In this document: piece by piece, positions 47,568-59,364 of the stretch | How positions within the stretch are numbered: position 1 is the first letter of the stretch | How the letters are laid out: the number at the start of each line of letters is the position of its first letter | Source: Allolobophora icterica | Taxonomy: Eukaryota; Annelida; Clitellata; Crassiclitellata; Lumbricidae | Direction: 5' to 3' | NCBI GenBank assembly: GCA_963556255.1 | Contig: OY744616.1 | Span: forward strand, 7,254,301 to 7,318,300 | Length of the DNA stretch: 64,000 nt | Notes under the pieces: model-generated | Database searches by the model: none | What the model saw: only the letters and a program-made list of their open reading frames with translations | Told to the model about the DNA's origin: nothing | Program-made: the position numbers and the translations under genes

Positions 47568-47807
47568 CGATATTTTGTTTATATAATAGGGACCTATATA
47601 TAGCTTCCAGTGTTTAACGACAGTTCATGACCATTTTTTAAAATGGCAGTAATTTGATAATTTTAGATTATATTGATTACTGAATTACCTAATTAAATAA
47701 ACTCATGTAGCCTATTACAAAGGCGTGCTGTAATCCAGCGTTGGGCGTCCGGGTGTTGCCCTGCGCTTATAGCTTTAGGCTATAGTAGAGATTTAGAAAT
47801 TTGGAGT

Positions 47808-47862
47808 TTACAGTTGAGCGATATGAAGGTGGTAAGTTCGATCCTAACCGAGGGCATTATGT
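47808..47862 (+). pseudogene. tRNA-Met 3'-half fragment
   Basis: Only the end of the intron (GTTGAGCG), the 3' anticodon strand, a mutated B-box region (AAGTTCGATCC) and a degraded acceptor remain. Confidence 0.65.
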
Positions 47863-48531
47863 TTTAAACGACGGCACTAACGTGTTATAGTTGCGTCTGT
47901 GACAACTGTAGGCCTAGGCCTATGATGAATAAATGAAAATTGATAGATTGATTGATTGATATATTGCGTGTCTGCGTTCATAGTCATCTATTAAACTTTT
48001 TAAACTCGGTGAACCTGAATAGGTCTATTTTTTAACTACAAGTCTACAATCGACCATGCACTTTGTGTTTCATGCATTTATGTTCTCTTCGATAACGAAT
48101 ATCGAATGGTACCGAATAGCGAGTATCGGTTATAGATTCGCCAGACAGATTTAAGTTTTAAATATGCACAAATTTAGAGGTCCACAAACGCGGGAAGATC
48201 AATTTAAACACTGGGTAGGACTTGAAGCGTGAGGCATACAGTATATAGGCCTACTAGTAAACGTGTATTAGGCATAAAGACCCACTCAAAATAATTACAT
48301 GTATAGACAAAGGCAAGAAATGTGAAATTTGTGACAGCCATAGTGGCGATGCTTTGCAGACAGACAAACTAGTGTATCCGTGACAAGTCTTGCTACAGTA
48401 GTAACTCCATTATCCAGACACGGCGTCTATCGGACACAAAATGTAAATGAAACTCAGGTCACACAGAGAGCACTAAATGAAATCTAGCAGAGTTGATTCA
48501 GCCTTAGTGAGAAATGTAATTTAAAACGTTG

Positions 48532-48626
48532 TGCCCAGGGTGAGGATCGAACTCACGACCTTCAGATCGCTCAACTGTTCGCTTTGGATTATGAGACTGA
48601 CGCGCTACCTACTGCGCTACCTAGGC
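48532..48626 (-). tRNA. tRNA-Met-CAT: tRNA-Met (CAT, elongator) with 22-nt intron
   Basis: Minus strand. The mature part matches the copies at 28080 and 47473; the 22-nt intron is at position 37/38. The flank on its 3' side (AATGTAATTTAAAACGTTGT on the plus strand) resembles that of the 28080 copy, so these two probably derive from a duplication larger than the gene. Confidence 0.88.
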
Positions 48627-48920
48627 ACATGTCTACAAAAGGAATAAGAACACTTGTTATCAGGGCTGTAGTGGTAAAAATTAGAGGTGAGCACACGCTA
48701 CCGATTTAGTTTTCCGGAACTAATTAAAGGTGAGTACACGCTAACGGTTAGTTTCCCTAAACTCATTAGAGATGAGTACAAATATTTTGTGAAGTGAGTA
48801 TACGGTCTCTAGAGGTGAGTACACGCTGTATACCCGCGTATGTATACCTCGACTACAGCCCTGCTTGTTATTGCAAATGATAAAATGACTGTTCAGAATG
48901 ACTCTGTCTTATGGACTGTA

Positions 48921-49020
48921 TGCATGTATGTATGTATCCATGTATGTATGTATGTATGTATGTATGCATGTTTGTGTGTATGTATGCATGTATGTGTGTA
49001 TGTATGCATGCATGTATGTA
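48921..49020. repeat. (GTAT)n microsatellite
   Basis: GTAT/GCAT tetranucleotides, imperfect. Confidence 0.85.
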
Positions 49021-49039
49021 ACTGAAAAATTTGATCAGC

Positions 49040-49800
49040 TTATGTCACTAAACTGTGTGACTCATCTGTTGAGCTAGCTCGTATACACTTAGGCACTGTT
49101 TTCAATTCCACCATGTCTCTCACTGGCCATGTAAACAGTATTTGTAAGTCATCATATGTTCATTCGTGACATACACAGAATTAGCCATTATGTGCCCATG
49201 TCTTCCAGGACATCCCTGGCAAATGCATTGGTTTCCAGCCACCAAGATTACTGTAACTCCCTTCTTACTGTTATCTATAAGTCAAACATGCTGAAGCTGC
49301 AGAAAGTTCAGAACTCTGTGGCTAGAAACATAGCTAATACATCAAAATGTGAACATGTAAGCCCTGTGCTTAAATCTTTGCATTGGCTTCCTGTTCAGCA
49401 AAGAATTAGTTTCAAATTGGAGTTCATAGTTTATAAAACTTTGAACTCTAGCCAACCACAATACTTAAAATCAGTTCTTATTCCCCAGACTTCTCAATAT
49501 TCAACGAGGTCATCTGATTATCTTTGGTCATGCCTAAATAAACTGTTGGTGACGGAGCTTTTTCGGTTGCTGGACCTACTTTTTTTTAACTCTCTCCCTG
49601 TGTCTGTGCGCTCTGCTCAGTCGCTTGTGTCACTTCATTCTCAACTTAAGACTTACCTCTTTCAAATTGCTTATCCACCATAGGCTGCCTCTCTGTCTTA
49701 CGGACTGATCTCCTGGATGTTGACCTGATTACGACTTGGTTTTGGTGTGCCATCGGTTGATACCTTGTACATTACACACCGGCGCAATAGAAGTTACTAA
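49040..49800 (+). pseudogene. LINE (CR1/L2-like) reverse transcriptase 3' end
   Basis: An open stretch from about 49080 to 49682 encodes the part after the palm: 'LGTVFNSTMSLTGHV', 'SSHQDYCNSLL', 'LQKVQNSVARNI', 'SPVLKSLHWLPVQQRI', 'FFNSLPVSVRSAQS', ending 'LKTYLFQIAYPP'. These are standard CR1/L2 thumb and tail landmarks. The catalytic palm is absent. One segment before 49156 is in another frame. The 3' UTR ends near 49800. It is the best-preserved member of the family also seen at 34085-34660. Confidence 0.75.
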
Positions 49801-50689
49801 TTACCAGTGGTTTTTTTCAGCCGGAACGCGCCGGAACGGCGTTCCGACACCTTTTTTCAGTTCCTAAAAAATAATTTATTTATTTTATTAATAAAACCAA
49901 TAATTTAGTTATTTTTAAATTTAATTTCAGTGTTTTGAACTGTTTTCAGTGTTTATTGAGACCCCTCCCAACCCCCAACCCCGTTTTTCTCGGGATATTG
50001 ACCCGTCCATAATTGTTCCGGAACCTTTTTTCTAGAAAAAAGCACTGCTAATTACAATTACAATTTCAATTATGCATGTATGCTTATGTGTATGTATAAT
50101 GTGTACTTGAGAAGGGTTCAGTATCTCCCTTGAGGCCGTCGCATCGTACCGACCTTGAGCAATACGAGATTGCAAAAACTGCTTAGCCCTTCTTCTGATT
50201 GATGATCTGCCATTAGAACGTGGCACTGTATAAATATGAAAGCGCAAAATAAATATGATGTGTAGGGTGAATGCGTGAGGTGTACGTACGTTGTGTATGC
50301 ATGAAGTGTATGTGCAAAGTGCATGTCTAAGGTGTGTGTTTGAGGTACACGTTTGGGTTATTTGTGTTTGTGTGTGTATGTGGGTGGTATGTGTGAGGTG
50401 TTGGTTGGAAGTACACTCGTGAGATGCTTATGTGAGGTGTATGTATGAGGTTTACATGGGAGTAGTGTAAAAAATGCATGTGTACCATGTAGGCCAAGGT
50501 GTGAAGTGTACGTATGAGTCATGTGCGAGTGAGAAGTATATGTATGAGTTGTGTATGTGTGTGAGCTGTATGCACAGCTTTGTATTTTCAAGGTGTATAT
50601 ATGAGTTGTAAGTGTGAGTTGAATCTATGTGGTGTACATGTGAGGTATATCTGTTTGTATGGAATGCTTGTACATAGTCATGGAATCCA

Positions 50690-50925
50690 CCTTTTGGACA
50701 CACATACATACGCACACACATAGACACACACACAAGCATACACACTAACATACACACATATACATACCCTATACATACACACACATTCATATGCATACAT
50801 ACGCACACATACTTACACACATACTTACATGTATATGCACACACACATATACACTCACAAACATACTTGCAAACATACATACATACATACATATCACATA
50901 CACACAAATACACACACATGCTCTC
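50690..50925. repeat. (CACATA)-rich tract
   Basis: Irregular CA/TACA repeats. The 50240-50690 stretch before it is GT-rich and equally low in complexity. Confidence 0.8.
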
Positions 50926-51410
50926 TAGGTTACATAAGTTTGGAGTCCTTTATCAGACTCACCTAACCTATAAGCCATAAGATGATTGCTAAATGTTGCC
51001 CTAAGAAACCGGTGTGGTGCCAGTTCGATTCCAGGGTAAAAACGGTTCCGCCTGGTCCACTTTTCAGCACAAAACACAGTGAAGCGAATTCTAAAACATC
51101 CTGTCGTCTTGATAGTAACGCTTGATCTAAAACACTATCGTTACAGGTGGAAAATAAAAGCCCAGGGCCCGGGGGCAGTATCCCAAAGAGTTTTTGTCTG
51201 CTGCCTGCGGGGGGGTATGATTTTTATTGTGATTTCACATGAGGCTACCATCGATTGATGTTTATGGCATAATGATTGCGGCGCTATAGAAGTTATTTAA
51301 CTAGATGTATAATAGATTAGTCCTAATTAATTAATCAGTCCTATTTTTGCGATGAATGAAGCATCAGCAGGAAATGGTATGATATGTTTGAAACAAATTT
51401 AAGAGGGGCA

Positions 51411-51960
51411 CTGTGGCAGATTGGTTAGGGTGCTCTCCTTGTAATGCGGAGAGTACAGGTTCAAGCCTCCCCTGAGACGGTTACTGCAGGGTGGGAAATG
51501 TCGGTGGGTTGGGGGTTCAACGCCTAGTCTTTCTTAGGACCCCTGTTAAGTCTTCATTGCACACCCCCAGGGGGTCGTTTCCAACCCCTCAGTTGTGCCA
51601 GTGTGATTTAGGATTAATTGACTTTTAGTCAATGACAAAGAGAAGAAATTTTCATGATGTATCATGTCTGCATTTTTGAATTTTCTCCACAAAGGAATTG
51701 ATTTTGATTCGAGTCCGACTTGCAAAACTGTTAGCGTTGAAATCGGCTGCTTTCAAATTTCATTGACATCAGTTTGTAAAATACGGATAACATTTTCAAC
51801 CCCCCCCCCCAGTCTTTTATTCTACAATTCCATCACTGGGTTACTGTGTGAGGACCTTGAGCAAGTACTTCGTTCACAACTGTTCAGCGCCATCGAACGA
51901 TACTTGGCCATTAGATAGTGGAGCTTAGCAGCTGTATAATAAAACAGATATAAAGAAATA
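51411..51960 (+). mobile_element. tRNA-derived SINE, family 1, split by a MITE
   Basis: The head (51411-51486) has the A-box-like TTGGTTAGGGTGCTCTCC and B box AGGTTCAAGCC. The body resumes at 51839 with GGTTACTGTGTGAGGACC, TTGAGCAAGT and CATTAGATAGTGGAGCTTAG, the same order as at 30150-30349. It is not a working tRNA gene: the anticodon arm does not close properly. Confidence 0.75.
51487..51838. mobile_element. hAT-type MITE, 352 bp, with perfect 8-bp duplication
   Basis: Begins CAGGGTGGGAAATGTCGG and ends CTACAATTCCATCACTG (imperfect inverted ends). It is flanked by GGTTACTG at 51479-51486 and 51839-51846. Because the SINE continues on both sides, the insertion boundaries are unambiguous. 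Related copies: 28458-28601 and 33386-34075. Confidence 0.9.
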
Positions 51961-52173
51961 AAATTTTCATGGTCGCGTGGCCCATTCACAATCTGCTTCG
52001 GAACTTTTCTCGTCCGGAACTCATTCTGGTCTTGTGTCAGCACTCGTGCCCACTTGACCGTCCCAAGAGCTGTTCAGGCTGCAGCGTAGACCCTTGGGTG
52101 CCTGAAGTTGACCGCAAGAAAGGGGACGCCGATTCTTACGCACGGGGACGGGGTCTAATCTCCTCCCTTACAG

Positions 52174-52263
52174 TACGTGTTCCGCGACAAGGCCACGTCG
52201 CTGTCGGAAGGAACATTGGCAGAGTATGAACAGATTATTGACAAATACAAGTGCGCCCACTAG
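52174..52263 (+). CDS. Orphan 3'-terminal coding exon, 29 aa plus stop
   Basis: A strong acceptor (TCTCCTCCCTTACAG) is followed by an open frame starting 'YVFRDKATSLSEGTLAEYEQ' and ending 'CAH' and TAG; the same frame has a stop 18 nt upstream, inside the presumed intron. Composition and codon use look coding and the region is not repetitive. The product is not recognised, and upstream exons were not found between 49.8 kb and here. It may be the last exon of a gene whose earlier exons lie further upstream, beyond repeat-filled introns, or a chance acceptor plus short ORF. Confidence 0.4.
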   Translation, partial: YVFRDKATSLSEGTLAEYEQIIDKYKCAH

Positions 52264-52372
52264 AGAAAGATGGTTTACGACCTTTAGAGGACATTGTGGT
52301 TGGTCAGAACTGCGCGGCTAGCTTTCTATTTATAGGACTATTCGACACGCCACAGTATGCAATAAAAAAACC

Positions 52373-52525
52373 AGAATACAATCCAACGCAATGGAATACA
52401 ATGCAACACAATGGAATACAATACAATAAAATACAAAACAATACAAAATACAATACAATACAAAATACAATACAATACAATACAATGGAATACAATACAA
52501 TATGTTACAATACAATGTAACAATA
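52373..52525. repeat. (CAATA)n-type pentanucleotide tract
   Basis: Degenerate CAATA/CAAAATA repeats, resuming weakly at 52675-52800 after a LINE-end phrase (ATTTATATAGCGCC) at about 52587. Confidence 0.9.
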
Positions 52526-53039
52526 TAATGTTATGCATATAAAACATTATAGTTCAAAGCAATGCAATCAATCAATCAATCATAGAATTTATATAGCGCC
52601 TCTTCAAGGGCTCTACTCAGAGGCGCTCCTGAGTCAGGCCTGATCATAGAGAAAAGGCTTCAATAGGGCGCAATATACAGTACAATAGAATTCAGTTCCA
52701 TACAATAGACGGCAATGCAATACAATATACAAAACAATCAAATGCAATGCCATGCAACATGATACATACCAATGCAATGCTATACAACACATGACTTGTC
52801 AGACTTTCAGGTGAGATGTTAAGAACTGGAACAAACACAAGAAATGGGAATCTCATTCATACATAAACATCAACTCATATCCGTCTAACGTCCAATCCAT
52901 CCTTCAAGCGCCTATAGTTAGATTCATCTTTCCATCTGGCATTCTGTTCGTCCTTTTGTCCTTTTGTCCTTCAGGCTGTCCTTTAATCCGCCATTCTGTC
53001 CCTCCTTTCATTCCGTCAGTTTGTCTTTCCACCTGTCGT

Positions 53040-53087
53040 TCCATTTATCTCTCGCTGTCTATTCCTCTGTCTACGTATCTGCTTCTC

Positions 53088-53120
<33 letters not shown>

Positions 53121-53260
53121 GTCTCTATTTCTCCGTCTCTCTGTCTCTATGTTTCTCTCTGTCTCTTTGTCCCTCTCTTCCTCGTTGTCTTAGTCTATCT
53201 CTGTGTGTGTGTGTGTGTGTCTGTCTCTCTCTCTCTGTCTGTCTATCACTGTAGGCCCTG
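53040..53260. repeat. CT/TGTC-rich low-complexity tract
   Basis: Tracts of CTGT and CTCT. No gene recognised from 52800 to 53800. Confidence 0.8.
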
Positions 53261-53808
53261 TGTCTTTTAGTCTCTGTCAATCTTTTTCTGTATGCTTATA
53301 CAAGTACGAGTATGGCGGAAGAAAATGACGTCTTCTATCTATCTCTGTCTCTGTCTCTCTATGTATTTCCAAATGTCTTTCCATCTGTTCTCCCCATCTC
53401 TCCTACCTTCCTTCCACCTGTGCCTCGATTCCGGCATCTACCCAGAAGCCCCGAAGTATTAATTCTTTTACAAAAACAATCGAAATTCTACCTGTTAAGT
53501 AATTCTAAGTATGTGCACTGATGATTGCCTTTGTACAGTACCCTAGAAGTAGATTGCTGCTTACGGCGCTATATAAATTATCCTCAATGTCTTACAATTA
53601 TATTACAATATATTTATTGAACCCTCTCCTCTCCATCCTACGCAATGTCCCAATTTCTGTTTCAATTTCCACCAAAAGCGTCCTTGAGCTCGGAGACCAC
53701 ACAGACTGAGAGGTACAGTGACACATACATAGGCAGACAGCGACAGAAGACACAGATACAGGGACAGGGAAAGACGTAATTTCCTTCCGCCAGCCTCGTA
53801 TATAATAG

Positions 53809-53809
<1 letters not shown>

Positions 53810-53844
<35 letters not shown>

Positions 53845-54220
53845 AAAAGATAGAGAAAAAGAGAGAGAGCGCAGTGAGAGAGAACACATATAGACAGAGA
53901 GAGGCACACATACAGACAGAAACAGAGACAGAGACAGAGAGTGCTACACAGATAGATAGAAACACAGAAAGACAAAGATAAAACAGAGAGACAGAAAGAC
54001 AGACATACAGAAAGACATACATACAGACAGACAGACAGAAACCTCAAGCAGACAGCAGAGCCAATCGCCCGTCGGTGTGTACGCCAGGGCGTCGTACAGT
54101 CTGCGCCTTCAATGCAACGAGAGGAAGACAGAGACAGAGCGACAGAGAGAGACACAGAACGAGAGAGAGAGACACACAGACACAGCGCGCGGCCACCTGC
54201 ATCTATTATAATGAGTTGGC
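53810..54220. repeat. GA/CAGA-rich low-complexity tract
   Basis: Irregular GAGA and CAGA repeats. The following 54220-54850 is GC-richer with many CpGs and could hold a promoter or 5' UTR, but no exon boundary was convincing. Confidence 0.7.
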
Positions 54221-54887
54221 TTTTGCTCGGACGAGCCGTCTGCGCTCATCTCCGCCGGTCCCCGTCTGTGTGCCTGTCTGTCTCTCCCAGCGGCGTTCCT
54301 GTTCGGTCAGTGCCTCCTTCGGCCGCACCGCAGCCGTTGTGTTGCTGTCGCAAGCCAGCCTCTCTCTCCCTCTCTCTCTCTCTGTCCATACATCTCCGGC
54401 GAACACCTACGATAATGAGCCGACAACGACACCAGTCGTTGTAGTCAGCTGTCGTTGTCTGAGCGTGCTGCAGCGCGTTTCACCCGCACGTAGGTCGAGC
54501 GAAGAAGCAGCTACGGTTTTACCCGCGTATAGGTCGACGTTTTACCCGTGTATAGGTCGAGGGGGCGCTGCGGTTTTTGTTCGCGTACAGATCGTGGGAA
54601 GCTGCGGGGGTTTCTGTAGGCGGCCGGGGCGAACGAGCGAGCGGGCGATTCCACCTGATGCATGCTATTAAGCGGATTCGATCTGTGAGGAAAGCAATGG
54701 ATTTCTAAGGGACAGCACGCGCGTCGATAGGCTTTTGAAGGACCGAGGCGCTGTGTCGTCGAACGGTGCTTCAAATGAAACATCGTCCCGTCTGCTCTGT
54801 TGGAAATCATCGCTGAAGGGCTTTAGGATCACTGTCGACACTTGAAGGGTTTGTGGTCCGATTGCCCTTCGATCGTTAACGAAATAA

Positions 54888-55135
54888 TCATCGTCATTGT
54901 CATCATTATCGTCATCGTCATCGTCATTAGCGTTTTCATCGTCGTCGTCGTCATAATCATCATCATCATCATCAGGTTCATCATCTTCATCATCGTCATC
55001 ATCATCATCATCAGCATCATCATCATCATCATCAGCATCATCATCTTCATCATCATCGTCGTCGTCGTCATTATCATCGTCATTGTCGTCATCATCATTA
55101 TCATCGTCGTCGTCGTCGTCATTATCATAGCTTTT
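54888..55135. repeat. (CAT/CGT)n trinucleotide tract
   Basis: CATCAT and CGTCGT triplets with interruptions. Ile/Val and Met/Thr ORFs are artefacts. Confidence 0.9.
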
Positions 55136-55351
55136 GTTTCTCGAAATAAGATCTTCTTTCCTTTCACGGTATCTAATGACATCATCTTAACCTTCCAATC
55201 CTTTCAAGAAGTCTATAAGATTTTTCATGATAATGTCAATCAGGCAATTTGAAGATGGCTCAGAATCATCTGATCTTGATGCAGATACGTAACTGATTGA
55301 CAGGGTCATTTATATCCCCCACCAGGGTAGGAATCAGTTTCCAGACTGCTG

Positions 55352-55510
55352 CTCCATCAAGCACCCCTTAGCCTAATCAACTATAATGAGTACACTGACT
55401 GTACACCGTCGGTGGAAAGATCGGATGAAGAGGGGTAGGACTGGACACCCACCCTCATGTGCCGAGGCTAAGAAAATGAAGTCGATAACACTTGATACCC
55501 ACGACTGCCT
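55352..55510 (+). mobile_element. SINE family 2, head-less copy
   Basis: Shares AATGAGTACACTGACTGTAC, GAGGCTAAGAAAATGAAGTC and CACTTGATACCCACG with the copies at 62692-62955 and 39325-39570. The tRNA-like head is missing. Confidence 0.65.
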
Positions 55511-56027
55511 CTCAGGCCAGCTTATGGGACTATACCCTATTCTTCTTCTTCTGTAACTGACGGTCGGAGGTCTCTTCGCTCTGCAGCACAGGGTGATCTG
55601 GTTGTTTCCACTTTCCGTCCCTACACAACGCAACGTGGAAGCTTCGCAGTGGTCGGCCCCTCACTCTAGAATAGGGTTCCTTGCAATCTGCAACGTGAGA
55701 TTCTTCTACTTTCCACGCCTTTGTTTCACCAGCGGTTGAAGACCATTCTGTTCGATCAGGGTCTTTTGCAGTCAGTTCTGGAGGACCTCGAAGAGGCGCT
55801 ATATAAATGCATTTAAACTATAAATAAAAGACTGTTTATATGACTGTGTTTCTTCCCGTGTTTTCCGCTATTTCTCTCTGTATTCGCTTCTCCCTCCCCT
55901 TGTATCTGTGCATCTATTTCTGTCTGTTTCATGATACCACATTCCGTCTTTCTCATATACCTTCCTTCCTTTTCTTTCCTTCTCCGTTTCTTTGTAAGTG
56001 TCTGTCTGTCTCTGTGTCCCTCCCCAA

Positions 56028-56030
<3 letters not shown>

Positions 56031-56116
<86 letters not shown>
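56031..56116. repeat. (CT)n microsatellite
   Basis: About 85 bp of pure CT. Confidence 0.95.
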
Positions 56117-56120
<4 letters not shown>

Positions 56121-56329
56121 AATCTCTACCCCTCTCCGTCCATCCATTTGCGACCGCCATACAAATGGAATAATCAATGACAGGCAGCCTGATAACCTCT
56201 ATAATTAAAAAATAATCGGTCGAACGAAGCCGTCGAAGACAGAGGCCCAGCCCTGTCATCGCCCGGCCAGGTTTTCCAAGCTGAATAATTTTACACGTTT
56301 TTCTAATCGATGATCAATACACGCCACGG

Positions 56330-56720
56330 CGCGTTCAACTCCTGCAAGCCACGCAACAGCCAGGCAACTACAGCAACAGCTAGAAGACCGTACACAGTGA
56401 CACCAGCAACTCTACAATCCATGTAACAGTCAGGCAACTAGAGCAACAGCTAGAAGACCCATACACAGTGACAACAGCTACCGATAGCAATTCTACAATT
56501 CATGGAACAGTCGGGCAACTATAGGGCAACAGCTAGAAGACCCATAGTCAAGGCAACTACAGATACTGAGAGCAACTTTTACTATCCATGAAACTACAGG
56601 CACCTGATGCAACAGCTATTAAAAATAAACAAAGCAGCTGCAGTAACAACAGCAATGAAATGACAGCAAGCAACTGCAAGGCAATTGGAGCAACAGCTAT
56701 AAAACAATAGAGTAGGCCTG
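56330..56720. repeat. Diverged tandem repeat (GCAACAGCTAGAAGACC)
   Basis: The phrase CAACAGCTAGAAGACC recurs at about 56376, 56444 and 56525 with partial intermediate matches, suggesting an old tandem unit of about 70-80 bp. Confidence 0.6.
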
Positions 56721-56869
56721 GTAGATATTGTAGCAGTAGCACAATGCACCCATTAGTAATAATGGTGGTAGCAGTAGTAGGAGTAGTAATAGTAAGTAGT
56801 AGTAGCAACAGTAGTAGTAGTAGCAGCAATGCGGGTGGTGTTGTTGCTGTTGGTGGTAGTAGTAGGCCC

Positions 56870-56886
56870 TAATAGTAGTAGTAGTG

Positions 56887-56967
<81 letters not shown>

Positions 56968-56988
56968 ATAGTAGTAGTAGTAGTTGTT
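56870..56988. repeat. (TAG)n microsatellite
   Basis: A TAG array, imperfect on the left from about 56750. The 57000-57980 interval has only short ATT runs and no recognised exon. Confidence 0.9.
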
Positions 56989-57989
56989 GTTGTTATTGCC
57001 TTTCGGTTCGTTGCCGCAGAATTTGTCGTCATGGTCATTGTTGCTTCATGCGTTGTAACACTTAAAGCTGTTGCTACTATTGCTTTGCTGTTACAAAGAA
57101 AGCTATAATTGCTGTTGTTTTGTTGTTGCTTCCATCATCATTAATATTACTAACACTACTATTACTCGTCAATTTTTTATTATGAGGCCTACTTTATTAT
57201 TATTATTGTTGTTGTTATTGTTATTTTTGTTATTATTATTATTATTATTCATTCATTCATTAACTGCAGCTATTGTTTTCCGCTTTCTTAAACCGTTAAC
57301 CTCTTTTCACCAGAAGCTTAAACTTTCCCAGTTGTTCCAAAGTGTCTATTATATGACTATATGACTTCCAATCTTCTCCTTTCTGCGTACTTTCACTTCA
57401 ACTGTTTTTATGCACCCTTTCCTGAAAATCTCTTCCTGCTTGTCGAATCGAAGCCACTTTGTGCATCATTATCCTCGTTAGGACGAACCGGTCGTTGCAC
57501 GCAACAGGTCGACTAATTGGGACGTGATCTCTTTCTGCCAGACCACAGTTTATCTTAGGAGTCTGCCATCAGTTACCCAGACATCCGTATGTAGTCTAGT
57601 CTTCGAATTTCCACGCAACGTGAGGTGGCTGTTAGACACGAGCGCGACCCCCCAATGTAGCTCTCGGAAGAGCCGCGCCAAGGTAGACCCCCTCTGACTA
57701 CCATCGTGATGCTCTACGAAACTCTTGGTATATAGTTAGTAGTTTCCAGTGTCTGACTATATCTTGTGTCTGCCAGGGCAGTTTACGTTTATGACCTCCT
57801 CATTTTTCCAGGCTTGTGACTGGCACTACCAGAGTTCGGGCATTGGCGGAGTTAGCTCTTCGAGTGTAGAGTCGCGACAAGGGAGGCGTTCCCTGACCAC
57901 GAACGTCGCATCAACACGCACATCCTTTGGAACTTCCGAGCAGCAACGACGGCAGTGATGCTGATCATTAAAACCGGGAGTAGCGAGAC

Positions 57990-58511
57990 ATGACCTCCGT
58001 CATGGCTGACACCGATCATCGCGTAATACTGAACGTCGGCGGGATCCGTCACGAGACGTACAAGGCGACCCTGAAGAAGATTCCAGCGACACGGCTGTCT
58101 CGACTGACGGAGGCCCTGGCCAACTACGACCCTGTCCTCAACGAGTACTTCTTCGACCGCCACCCGGGCGTCTTCGCCCAGATCCTCAACTACTACCGCA
58201 CGGGGAAGCTCCACTACCCGACCGACGTATGCGGCCCCCTCTTCGAGGAGGAGCTCGAGTTCTGGGGACTGGATGCGAACCAGGTCGAACCGTGCTGTTG
58301 GATGACCTACACGACCCACCGGGATACCCAGGAGACCCTGCAGATTCTCGACCGCCTGGACCTCGATACGGATAAGCCGACCGAGGAGGACATCATGAAG
58401 AAGTTCGGACTTGAGGAGGAGTACCAGTCTGGAGACCTCACCTGCTGGCAGAAGGTCAAACCGAGGATCTGGGCACTCTTCGACGAACCCAACTCATCGA
58501 CAACGGCTAAG
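57990..58511 (+). CDS. KCNC: Shaw/Kv3-type voltage-gated K+ channel, first coding exon (T1 domain)
   Basis: 174 codons, phase 0, ending at donor GCTAAG|GTAGGA. The N-terminal T1 tetramerisation domain is complete: '[19 protein letters not shown]', '[19 protein letters not shown]', and the zinc-binding signature of non-Shaker Kv channels, H-x5-C-x20-CC (His75, Cys81, Cys102, Cys103), followed by 'CWMTY', typical of Shaw/Kv3. The exon stops at '[10 protein letters not shown]', just before S1, where Shaw-type genes have an intron. The six membrane segments and pore must lie beyond 64000 or be missing from the assembly; none was seen here. Met 57990 is chosen; an in-frame alternative is 58002. 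Reading on past the donor gives a polyglutamine run and a stop, which is intronic. Confidence 0.92.
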
Positions 58512-58885
58512 GTAGGACAACAACAACAACAACAACAACAACCGCAACAACCGCAACAACAACAGCAACAACAACAATGACGACAGCAGCATCAACAATA
58601 ACAACAGCCACAATAGTTATAACAAGAACGATAACGATCATAATCATGATAATGAATATCATAATGATATTCATAACAATAATATTATTGATAACAATAA
58701 CAATAAGCCGTTCCACATACATCACACTTGTAATATCTAAGGCCCTGGGGGAACTAAGTAGGCTATCTCAGGGCATAAAAAACAATAATAATTACAACAA
58801 TAGTGATGGCTTATTGGCGCAGTTAACTGAAAGCAGTCAGTTTAATTATTAGTCTGTTTACGAGTTTGTGGCCTTTCTAAATATA
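58512..58885 (+). other. Start of the Kv3 intron, (CAA)n and AT-rich
   Basis: Begins GTAGGA, then (CAA)n/(CAACAG)n to about 58577, then AT-rich sequence with ATAATG words. No further channel exon. Confidence 0.6.
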
Positions 58886-58891
58886 ATAATA

Positions 58892-58956
<65 letters not shown>

Positions 58957-58965
58957 AATGATGAT

Positions 58966-59032
<67 letters not shown>
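58886..59032. repeat. (GAT)n/(AAT)n compound microsatellite
   Basis: A GAT array changing to AAT at about 58965, with a second AAT patch near 59137-59185. Confidence 0.95.
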
Positions 59033-59033
<1 letters not shown>

Positions 59034-59364
59034 TGACGACCATGAGCTCCAAGCTTAATTAATTTATCAGTAGGCAGTATCTTAGAGCCTGAGGGATCCT
59101 AAATACCTCGGGCAAAAAAAAAAATAAAAAAAATAAAAATAAAATAATAATAATAATAATAATAATTATAATAATAATAATAACAATAAGGATTCAACTC
59201 AGGACACGCTTGAGACAAGTTACCTGTTCCAGAGACTGTCGATAGCTGTCAGTAGTAAGAGATAGGCGGTCTAGTGGACAGTCGATGTATCCATAGGCGG
59301 TTTAGTGGACAGTCACTAAAACCCATATGTGACTTAGAGATCAGTCGCTCAAACCCATAGGCGG

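Noticed and set aside
51411..51486. Possible tRNA gene
   Set aside because: The anticodon arm does not form a proper 5-bp stem with a 7-nt loop, and the sequence continues into a body shared with another locus, so it is a SINE head.
54075..54671. 198-aa ORF in a CpG-rich segment
   Set aside because: Begins in GA-rich simple sequence, shows no domain, and no splice sites or start context support it.
55840..56177. Ser/Leu and Arg/Glu ORFs
   Set aside because: Both strands of a (CT)n microsatellite.
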